From Balanoglossus misakiensis (taxonomy: Eukaryota > Hemichordata): 64,000 bases of DNA. Shown here one piece after another: positions 21,600-31,900 of this stretch. Within the stretch, counting starts at the first letter, position 1. Every line of letters begins with the position of its first letter. The stretch is from the NCBI GenBank assembly GCA_040954595.2, contig CM082583.2, forward strand, positions 5,952,001-6,016,000, given 5' to 3'. The notes under the pieces were generated by a model. That model was not told the DNA's origin and searched no databases. It worked only from the letters and a program-made list of their open reading frames with translations. Position numbers and translations under genes: made by a program.

Positions 21600-22755
21600 C
21601 AAATCCTTCATCTTATATATGTTGTGGCAAAAAAGCCCCCCCCCCCCCCCTGTGACGTACATGCGCATGTATTTCCACTCACATGTTGCCGTGTTTGAAG
21701 GGAAACTATCACTGATTGCATGAACACATCATTATAGAATTAACAAAACAGAATTTACATGGTTATAAGGTGGTGCACATTGATGTAATTGTAAATAAAT
21801 GTTTTCAAACAAGTGCATGTTTGCGTTCTTGTCTATTTAGGGTGCTTTCAACACGACTGTGTGATACGATAACCCATGGCAGCACTTTGCTGTCGTTCGG
21901 AAATGCGTGTCCTTTTTGACAGGGGATAACTATTCCGCGAGATAGCTTGCTATTTTCAAAAATAGGAAATTTATGAGCACGAGCGTGATTGAGCAGCCAT
22001 TGTGGAGTGTACAACCACCTGTCCACAGCACCTCAAAGCGCCCTCATCGATAGCCCTGTGGAATATCTGACAGCACTTCACTCACGTGACCGTTAGGTAG
22101 GCATCGAGCTTTGTGAACCGTGGCCAACTGTCTATCTGTACTGTGCGCTCGTTCCTCCAGTCGATGTAATCATCGGAAGTTTTATAACGATGTACGGGAT
22201 TAAGACCTGGAAGATCCTAAGTTGACAGTGGGTATGTTGTTCTATTGGGTGTTTCAAGCTTTCTGTCAGCTCATAGTTTTAGTGTTACGTTATAACCAGT
22301 TTTCATCCATGCTTGACCTCAAGATGATGTTAATCATTAACTGCACTGGCCCCATTTGTGCATGCTGTATATTGTACAGAGGATTAGAAGCATTCAACAA
22401 CCATTGATTTATTTGGTTCTCTGTCTGAAAAATCTGTTCAGGAATATAACGACACCAACTAAAGGAAACGATGTGTCCACTTAGCTGTTCTTTGTGTCTT
22501 GACCGACTTTGTGCGTCTTATATGGAAATGACGATGGGCACACACTTGAAACGACGCGAATAACTATTCTTCGCTTTTGTACACATTAACCAAATACAGG
22601 CGTGGTTTTACGGGCCAATGTGTATTCTGCTAATTATCGTCCAGGAGCAGTCTGTTTTCTTCGGTTATCATAATTAATAGCCATCACTACTCGTATTGTA
22701 TATTTCACCTTGTTCTTCAAGAGTCAATGAAACGAAGAAGAAAGAGAGACAGCCG
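21600..22755. other. Interval between SLC22 and NXPE-like genes
   Basis: Contains the SLC22 3' UTR with AATAAA at 21794 and a C10 run near 21640. A stretch near 22165-22230 could be an untranslated first exon of the NXPE-like gene, since a GTATGT follows ACAGTGG, but this is weak. A possible acceptor lies at TTGTTCTTCAAG around 22720. Confidence 0.4.
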
Positions 22756-24949
22756 ATGCAAGCCATGGAACCCGGCAATGAACTAGCGCCGCCACAGTAC
22801 AACAAACCATGGTACAGGAAAGGAGTCAGTATCCCCAAGTTCATCTTCATATCCACAGTCGCGCTCATTCTGGTGGCGATGTACTTTCCGCTCAACAGGG
22901 TTTTGGGAACCAGGAAAGAGCCGGGCGTTGTCGTAATCAGCGAGACGCAGGTGCACCATCTTGAACCGCACCAAGACTTCGTTGCAGTGTCGACTGGGGA
23001 TGAAGAACACCAACCAGACCCGGTAAGTTGATTGCTCGCATAGTGAAACCATGATTCCCATTATATAACGTGTACATAACTTGTTATCATATTGGACGTT
23101 GTGAAAGGCCCATCTTATTGTCTATTAAATTGCAATTTCAAGGAAATTTGTAGCTGCTGTGAATAAAGACTTGGTGTGGGGAATGGAGAAAACGTCTGCT
23201 TGCTAAAACAGATTTGTTGTCGTAGGAAATTTAGTCTCGAAATGAGTGATGTCTTATAGTGATTATAGTATTTCCTACGACAAAAGCCAAATGATGAACA
23301 CGACAACATACATGTACTCAAATATATATGTATGTCAGAATGCAGCTGGTTGCAACTGTCTTGTACAAGGACGAAGAGCTACTGTAATATTTGTGTTTTG
23401 AACTTTCTCGTCATATTTTCAGATTAAAAAACTGATCGGTGGCTTCGACGACCATCTCGAGGAAATCAAACGACTCGAAGAGTACGAAAAGAACGTGACT
23501 GTTGAAATTGGCGAGGACGAGAACGAATACGAGAATTCGGGGTACTGCTCCAAGGAAGAGTATCCGGAGTACTTCATGCTCAGCGCGGAGGGCATCGAAT
23601 TCCTGAAGCGAGACGGTCACCATGAAATTCACCTGCCCGCTTGTCAGCCCCTCACTCTGTACGTCTACGGCATGAGTTTGAAGAACACCCTCGTCCGTTG
23701 TCGGCCCTGGGTCGACATGCAGGCGCGGGTTCTGGGACCAGATTTGCAGTTCTACCCGGGAGCGAAGGCGTACTCCCTGAATTTCAACAATGCGCAAATC
23801 CAGTGGGCGCAGAAGGACAAGTTCGAGTTGCACATCCCTCCCCTTCAGCCGGGGATGTACTACTTGGAAATTCTGCTGGTTCACGACGAAAACGCACACC
23901 GCGTCATGTACGGCGAAATGATCAACACGCGCAGCTCACGGTGCATCGACACGGGCGTCGCAGAAACTCCAGTCCCGCTGATTATTAGCGACGACAAACA
24001 GTGCCCGTTCTACAAGACGGACAGGACACCTTTGTGCAGATCGGGTGATTTACCAGGCAGGTGGGTGACAGCGCCAGCAACGGGCTGCGACGGCGTGGTA
24101 TGCGAAGGCAATCTCGACTTTATTGCCAGTTCCAGTCGCGTGTGGGCGCCCTACGATTGCCACTACAAAATTCACTCGCCCGAAGATTTCAAGCAGTGTT
24201 TCCGCGATAAAAAGATTCTTGTTGCGGGCGATTCCATCACGCAGGAATTCGCCAACGAGCTCGTGCAGTTGTACATGTACAAGGACAGACTGCCATTATC
24301 AATTGAGATGACTCAAAAACACATGTCAATGCAGCGGTCCCTGGAAACGTTCTGGCGGTCAATTAACGACGACCAAACCCTGATCGGCTACAGCATTGTC
24401 ATGGCCAGCCCCCTGGGGTGTGGCATCGATTGCGTCCTCAAGCACTCCCCCGAAGAACTCCAGGAGTTGCTGCTGCACCACGGGAAGGTTGACGTTCTCC
24501 TAATATCGACCGGGGTGCACGAGGTGGCCCCATTGGACAGGCTCCACCCGAAGCAGAAGGACCTGTTCGTGGCGTACGAAAGGGGCCTGCCGGAATTCAT
24601 CAGAAAGATGGAAGGCCTGGTCAAGGACGACGGAATGATACTGTGGATGACGTCACCCGACGGAAGCGACCTCTCCCGGTGCAGTTACCACGCCAAGCCG
24701 CGCCTGGAACGGATCAACAACATCACCAAGCAGTTCGTGAAGGAGTACACCAACAACAACAACAGCACCTCGGTTGCCATTCACCTAATAGACTTTTTCA
24801 CGGTGTCAGAAAACTGCCAGTGTGGCGATTTGCACAAGGGGCTGAGGTTTATGAATTATGAAAACAACAAAGACGCTAGCGAGAGTTACAATGGATTTGT
24901 GTCGCGCATGACGTTAAATATGGCGTTAACAATAGCCTGCGATTTATAG
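22756..24949 (+). CDS. NXPE family (neurexophilin and PC-esterase domain) type II membrane protein
   Basis: Two exons, 22756-23022 and 23423-24949, in phase, 597 residues, close to vertebrate NXPE lengths (~550-560). I take ATG 22756; the next ATG at 22765 has a better Kozak context (GCCATGG). The frame is open further upstream, so another 5' exon is possible. A hydrophobic anchor lies at about residues 28-45 with a short basic tail, giving type II topology with a lumenal or extracellular catalytic part. The second exon holds an Ig-like neurexophilin-type region, then the PC-esterase core: CPFYKTDRTPLCRSGDLPGRW, ILVAGDSITQEF with the SGNH serine at about 360, and near the C terminus GDLHKG with Asp558 and His560 as a plausible D-x-H. 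The serine, Asp and His suggest an intact esterase triad. The substrate is unknown. Confidence 0.82.
23217..23283. repeat. Short hairpin in NXPE-like intron
   Basis: TTGTCGTAGGAAAT (23217-23230) is perfectly complementary to ATTTCCTACGACAA (23270-23283), with a 39-base loop. It may be a small foldback remnant. Confidence 0.85.
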
Positions 24950-24989
24950 CATGCACAAATTACTATGCTTCAAAATGTACCAATGACCA

Positions 24990-25185
24990 TTAAAGGTATA
25001 CGGTCACCAATGTTTTTTAGCTACATTCGTGATAACAAATTGAGATCTAGCCACCAATCACACATTTTTTAGTGGGTGGCACACGCGAAAAAAGAGCACC
25101 ACCATATAACACTCAGATATACCATTTCAGCCATACATTCACGTATACAGGCATATGTATATTGGAGGTGATCGTATACCATTAA
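24990..25185. mobile_element. TTAA-flanked MITE in the NXPE-like 3' region
   Basis: A 196-bp element including its flanks. It begins TTAA-AGGTATACGGTCACC (24990) and ends GGTGATCGTATACCA-TTAA (25185). The terminal inverted repeat is about 16 bp with one mismatch, and both ends carry TTAA, as with piggyBac-type target duplications. It has no coding capacity. It lies 40 bases after the NXPE-like stop codon, so it is probably transcribed in that 3' UTR. Confidence 0.8.
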
Positions 25186-25645
25186 GCGTCCGACCCATTT
25201 ATCTGGTGACGCCTCAAAGCATAGCTCAAAATTAAAACACTGTCAATTTCCTGAATTTTACTTCATGTATTTTTATCATAATTTAAAAAAAACAGAAGAA
25301 TAATGTGGAGGCGTCGTTGTTCTTGCTCTCCGTATGTCATGTCATATTTTACCATAGGAAAACCATGACATAGTGTTTTCTTTACCAATGTACATGTACA
25401 TATAAGACTATGGGATGTGATAACCATGCACTGCATCTGAGTAGTCCCTAACTTGAGCACACCATCTCGCAAGATTGTCGTCGTTCGGTACAAGTTCGCA
25501 GTATGTGTGCGATGGTGTCTAAATTCGGCGATCTGAACTGGTATCTTCCCTCTGGGAGCGTGAAAGGGGTGACGCCTGTATGCCTGTACCAAAATTGAAC
25601 ACAACGAGAAGTTAAACAACGACAACAACAGCAGCAGCATTAAAA

Positions 25646-25653
25646 TCATCATC

Positions 25654-25699
<46 letters not shown>

Positions 25700-25703
25700 A
25701 CAA

Positions 25704-25774
<71 letters not shown>
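25646..25774. repeat. Long (ATC)n microsatellite
   Basis: About 40 ATC units with a few interruptions (ATCAAA, ACA). It lies downstream of the minus-strand PH-domain gene. It creates long false poly-Met and poly-Ile reading frames. Confidence 0.95.
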
Positions 25775-25776
<2 letters not shown>

Positions 25777-25833
25777 CGTTTACAATTTAACCCAGTGTGA
25801 ACCTGGTATGTATACTTACGCGTCAGACCACTC

Positions 25834-26897
25834 TCACTTCGCCACGCTTCTCACATCCGGCAAGAGATTGGCGTGTGGCCCCCTGTACAGGCACTCCACA
25901 GAAGGCCTCTTGTGAATCAGCAAATTCAACGCCAGCAGCCACTCCGAGCGCTTTCTTTCGCTGCTGCTTGCGAGGACAATCGGTTTCAAATCGGAACAAA
26001 GGATAGCGAATGCGAAGTAACCGGGTTTTTGGCAAGCCACTGGTCCGACGTAATCCACGCGTCCCAACGGAATCAGGGATTTCAAACGCAACGTCTTTCG
26101 TCGATTCAAATATGACGTTTTGCGAGAGTAGGCGAGTTGTTTTGGTTCCGCCTTGCAGTCGTCAAACAGCACAAAATATCGAGTGTACCATTTCTATAAA
26201 AAAAAAAACAGCGCATTAAACTTTTGAATGACACTTTCACCCTTGCATACCTTTCACCGCACACACGAAGTACATTAAGGGTCGTAGTATTTAAAGCATA
26301 CATAGTTACGTAGTTTCCTGCCAAATGTTATATACTATACACAGTTAGAAACGGTTTATGAGTAACATGGAGAATTTGATGGCCGAATGAGAGTCCTTTC
26401 GCATAGGGCATGCTCTTGTATAATTTGTCTGACGCTCCTTATTCTAAAACCCTGGCTGGCTGTCGACGGCGCAGCATGAAACACTGACATTCGCAAAAGT
26501 CCATCATACACCCCGACAAAGTCAACAACAATTTTACAACGGCTTAACCACATCCGCCTGCATCTTCTCGTGCTGTCAGATTCACTCGGAAATCAAAACT
26601 ACATGTAGGTTCATGAGTGCAAATTTGCCCCAGCACAGGTGTATGCTGTACCTTGCATACGCTGAATAAAAAAACACGTTTTGCCCTGAGATGACCAAAA
26701 TGTTGCCAGCTTAAGCAGCCCCCATAAACACAACGTGCCAGGAAGCTCTTCGTGCCAAATAGACAATGTATATTCCCGTGTTAACCTTTTCTGCTGCCTA
26801 TGTGCTAACGTACCTTGATAATTCTATCTTCTGGTCGCCAGATATGCAACGTGCCTTCCTTCACAATGTGTTCAGTGCCTGCAGCTGGTGGAGCCAT
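25834..26897 (-). CDS. Small pleckstrin-homology (PH) domain protein
   Basis: Two exons: 26897-26814 (ATG in the optimal context ACCACCATGG, donor AAG|GTACGT) and 26193-25834 (acceptor TTTTTATAG), in phase, 147 residues ending in TGA. The protein reads as a nearly complete PH domain: beta-1/2 KEGTLHIW, then KKWYTRYFVLFDD, a long basic beta-strand region (RKTLRLKSLI), AILCSDLKP as beta-6, and a C-terminal helix with the invariant Trp in RSEWLLALNLLI. The layout resembles DOK/IRS-type N-terminal PH domains, but no PTB or tail follows. Such domains bind phosphoinositides or partner proteins at membranes; the role here is inference. A stand-alone PH protein or an alternatively terminated longer gene are both possible. 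Confidence 0.72.
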
Positions 26898-28474
26898 GGT
26901 GGTGAACGTGAGGAACAATGCTGATAATTTGATGCACCTTTTACCGGTCACTTTGCTTTTAAACACTGACAGCAACATCGCCGCGCACGTGTCGCTTGGG
27001 GCTTGCTACACTGACTGAGTTCAGACAAACAAGGACAATTACTCACAATCGACCACCGCGGCTGATTTCCACCTCCTGAGAGTTCATTTTCTAGATCTAA
27101 TAAAAGACATAATTTGCTGAACACCGCACGCATTGTCACCAAAACACCCACTACGGTTGATTAGATAGATGGATATACATGTAAGAGGAAACACCGTTCT
27201 TTGCGTGTGGCCCATTCTCATTTATTTTAATGATTGTCTAGAAAGTAACAAATTGAAGTCGATGATATAATATAATATAATAGCAATAACCCCAGCAGAT
27301 CTGGGTCGGTATACCACTGGATATTTAACTAATATGACATGTTATCGATCTTTAGCCTTCACGGGGGAGAATCTCTGACCATAACAATATTGATATGCCC
27401 TAACCCGGCCGCAGTCAAGGCTAGGGTATCATCATTATTTTGATCAGAGAGCACCAGCCCGAGGGCAGGCTGTAATCGTGATGTTGTCTGGCGTGAAGAA
27501 AAGATGCGCAGAACCTAAAAACTGTCCCCAGCGGGCAATATCCCCTCACTGCGCGCCGTATCCCCTACCTACGGGCCGTAGCCTCTGTCAACCTTGTAAT
27601 ACATTGTTTCACGTTTTTTTTCTGTGTCACGTGGTACGGTCTCAGCCAATCAAGAGTACGGAATACAGCGTGAGGTGAAATAAAGCACAATATTCTCTTT
27701 ATATGTGTGCGTTTTCAGAGTCTAACAAGGGGCTGGTAACTACATGAAAAATCTGCAGGACTATAAGCGCGCGCCCCCTGAGTATGGTTACAGGTCACAC
27801 ACGCCAGCGCTGGCCGCTGCTTTGCCGTGCCAGTGCGGCGGCCTATGGCCGGGTGGTAGCTGCTGTAACAAAACTCGGACAGGGGGTGCGCACGTAATCG
27901 TGCGTATTTTCAACTACATGTAGTTACAAGCACCTGGTCGGACGTTCATAGTGGTTTTGTTCAAAGGTACATAGCAACGGGCAAAAAGATACGGGTGCCC
28001 CATCAGAGGACACATTTCGGTCTATTACGTAAAATAAACCAAAAACAACAACAGCGAACATGTCGGTATTTTCACACGTAGTGCAATTATTTTTAAATTA
28101 AAATGATATTCAATCATTAAGCCCGGATCATAGTAAAATTTCGTAACGGAATGGATTTGAATACTGATTGGGCAATTAAAAGGTAATTATAAGGTGTTAT
28201 GAAAAGTGTAGATTTTACTCGCTGAATTTAAATATGAATTAAGTCCACTTTGTTTTCCAGCTCCGACACATAACGAGGAATTAGATATCATTTTGTTGAA
28301 GAACCTTATGTTTAAATCGTTCGGAGCTATCGCTATTACATATACTCTGAAAAATGGACAGTTTTAATTGCTAAGGCCGATGAAGGTTAATTGCACCCCA
28401 TCGACTAGCTTTGTGGAAGAGAGATATTAATAGAAAGAACAGCGGGTCATTTATTCATAAACCGCACGTATACG
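26898..28474. other. Divergent intergenic region between PH gene and channel gene
   Basis: The PH-domain gene and the channel gene are transcribed away from each other, so both promoters should lie here. I see no exon, tRNA or repeat array. There is a GC-rich patch at about 27760-27900. Confidence 0.5.
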
Positions 28475-28993
28475 ATGGATGGACAAGCGCTTTCACCAGC
28501 ACATCATGCGGTGGACGGAAGAGATTTGGCCAAACCAGCCAAGGAAGACGATGCCCTCACGTATAGAGCTTTGATATGGAACGTTTTGGGGAACTCGACG
28601 GCGCACGGCTTGCCCAACATCCAGAGGGCGAAGAGCCGCCAGATGCGCGCCTTTTGGCTGCTGGCCTTCTCCGGCGCGATCGCGGTCTTCATCTGGATGA
28701 GCTACGGTCTGGTGGTGCAGTATCTGCGGTTCGACTTCGACGTCAGCCTTGAGCTCCATTTCGAGCGCGACTCGCCATTCCCCGCCGTCACCGTGTGCAA
28801 CGTGAACCCGCTCAGGAAGTCGAGAGTGGCCGAGTATGGAGACCACATCATACCACAGACGGGGGACAGAATCCGCCATTTTGGTGAGGCGAACAATCCG
28901 AACGGCGGCGAGACTACACCAGATGGACCGACTGAAAACAGCAGCAACGACACCGAATCGTCGAACATTACACTGGTCAATGTTGACAATCAG
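28475..28993 (+). CDS. Channel alternative first exon 1A
   Basis: 519 nt, 173 codons, ending in phase 0 with CAG|GTAAGA. It encodes the cytosolic N terminus (His-Gly at 44-45), TM1, the FPAVTVCN strand and a glycine- and asparagine-rich early ectodomain with two or three N-x-S/T sites. It splices in frame to 31174. ATG at 28475 is the only plausible start. Confidence 0.88.
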
Positions 28994-31900
28994 GTAAGAA
29001 GAAAAGGAGGCCATGCACAGAACAAAGTACATTTGCATTTAAGGTATAGGGGTGTCACTCAATCACCGCACGTAAAACATGACACATTGATCAGTGGCTT
29101 CTTGCGGCCAAGTGAAATTCTAAACTATATTTAGACAAACGAATTCACTCTTTGGCGTTTTTTTAATCGCAAGCCGCTACAAAACAATAGAAAAACCACT
29201 ATAAAGCAATCACTTTCAAAAATGCTGAGTAAATCGAGAGGTTGGAATCAGGATGTTGATATCGAAGTTCATAATTCGATGAATTGTGTAGTGAGGATGG
29301 AGGTACAAGAACGGTGACGTTGCTAAGATGGGGCACCGGTATCTTTTCGCCCGTTGCTATGGTGCAGTGGGCCTTTATTGGAGATGGTAACATGTTGAAA
29401 GAAGATGTGGCTTTCTTGTGTACATACGATGTTCAATACGAGCTGCACTTCAGAGCTAACTGCAGTGATTGTAGCGGGTGTTCGCTGCACTATAGTGGTG
29501 CTGCGAACACAACCTATAGCAGCACCCGCTGCAATCATTGCAGCTATATCAGAGCCAGACGCCCCGTCGAGATTTGCTGCTGAAACACACAGTTTTAATT
29601 AAAAGTAAACAAAACGAACGCTTCCAATTAAAATGGAAAATATCAAACACAAAGTGATTTCTAATTTGATTCGTTTGTCATACGTTAATCACATTTGCAT
29701 ATTAGCAATGTTTTCTAGAGAAAAATACATGTATAATTGTTTCACTTGCAAATCATTTTTCAGTACCTTTGGGGCAACGAATCGTGACACTGCGCATGAA
29801 TTTGTTTATACTTTTGCTTTAGTATTATATATTTTTTTTAAACCCACAAAGATAAAAAGTGTGGGTTCCTTATCCTACGAGCTTGCTATGCCCTACTTGG
29901 AAACTCGTTTGCCATGGTCATTTGTTATGATCTTTAATCATAGTCAATTTTGAACTTGTGGCAAATCTCAATGATTATGCGGCTTCTTTTAAGAGATATC
30001 TCTTGGACGATATTGGAAAATTTGATGAAAAGTAATAAAAACTTAATATCTATGTCACATCCTTAAATTCTACTTGACAGACCACGGAAGCATCGGCACT
30101 GTCTCTTGAGTTTTCTTTGTCAGTCCAGCCAAATGTAATTTCACAGGTATATGTCAACCTATACATTTGGTGGATTCATTATCGCTTGAAATAAAAGAAC
30201 TCAACACACCCTCGCCCGACGCGTTAAAAAAAGAACCTTTAGCGCTGAATATTAATGGTCTAATTACGTTTTTTGTCTTGCAATGTTTTTAAAGTGGTAA
30301 GTTGAGATTTGGTAAAGTTAGATGACGCGGCAGCACTCAAAACCGACACTGATCATACGATGGAATTTAGCTGCCGCACATAAACGGATGTTACCCCTTG
30401 AATAGATGACCATTTTGCATGCTTCCCGCCGTTAAAACCTTGACGTTGCCATAAAAATCACGGGGAGTTATGAGAAAGGGATTGTGTATTCTGATCAAGC
30501 CGCTATGGAAAAACAAAGCCACTTGCCGCACGATACAAGACAGCGCACGGGTCTCGGAGAAAGTGCGTCCCCGCCGCGCGGACATGAAAAACGCCCGGGA
30601 TTCAACGACTTGTTTCGGAACATTTTGCGCGACTCCTCCGCGCACGGTTTGTCAAATATCCAGAGGGCGGAAAGTCCGCGCACGCAGGTGTTTTGGCTTC
30701 TCGCTTTCTTGGCTGCAGTCGGCAGCGTCGTGTGGGTGTGTTCAGGCCTGATTGAGCTGTACTTGCGATTCGACGTTGAGGTGCGCCTGGAGATTGGTTT
30801 CGGACGCGACGCGACTTTCCCCGCTGTCACGATCTGCAACCTTAACCCGCTTAGAAAATCTCGACTTAACGAGACAGGACAGACCCTCCCCGACCCGGCG
30901 AGACGGACGGGGGGTGGCAAGCGGGGTAAGGGCGGCCAGATGCCGCCGCGGAGAAGGGGTGGGCCCGCGATAACGCAGACGGAAAGAACAGACCAAGCGC
31001 TGACTGTAAATATTTCTCGGGAAAACACAACCGGCAACAGTGAGGTGAGAGGCGAACACGGTCTAGTCTCAACAATATCACATACTCTGACAATGATTTA
31101 AGAGAGTACCACCAAAATAACCAGGCATACCGGTATACATTCTACATGTATTTCCCTTTTCACTTTCACACAGAGCTTGGAAGACAATGACTACTGGGAC
31201 GACATACACGAGTGGTACTACGATACTCCATCAACGCAGTGGCTTTTGTCCAAGCAATTGGAGCTCTCCGTTTCACACATCGACCACCAAACCAGAATAG
31301 AAATGGGCCACCAGCTAGAAGACATGCTGGTCGGTTGTCAGTGGAACAACGTGCAGTGTTCACCAAGGTAATCAGGAATATTTGGCTGTTTTTATTTTTT
31401 TATTTTGTGTATCAACCAAAATTTCTTACCCTCGCTACTACGTGCAGGATATCCCAGAATACCCAGTTTTCTGCTCCCCAACAAGTCATGTACTATGCAT
31501 GAGTAGCGAATAACAGCGACCACCCCACCCTTACGTTGTTGACAAATGCGTTCACGATTCTGCATTCATGGGCGATATTTGCAATTATGCACGGTTATGT
31601 CCTTAGACAATCACCAACATTCCTTCAGTTGTTTGGACGATGCAACTTTTGACATGACGCAGTAATGGAAGAAGACACAATGCTAACGACTTGCATGTAC
31701 CTATGAATCGTTTCAGTTCCAGGGTTGCCGAACGTGGCATGTAAATTTGACTATTGAATGTTTCCTATTCGTCCATACAGTAACTTCACGGCGTTTGTCA
31801 ACACACTGTATGGTAACTGCTACACATTTAATGGCAACAGCGCCTCCACGCCAGTATCAACCAACTTTGCGGGCGCTATTTATGGTATGGCATAGTTCTG

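Noticed and set aside
25263-25775. 170-codon frame starting with a long poly-Met run
   Set aside because: Produced by the (ATC)n array at 25646-25774; the rest has no coding character.
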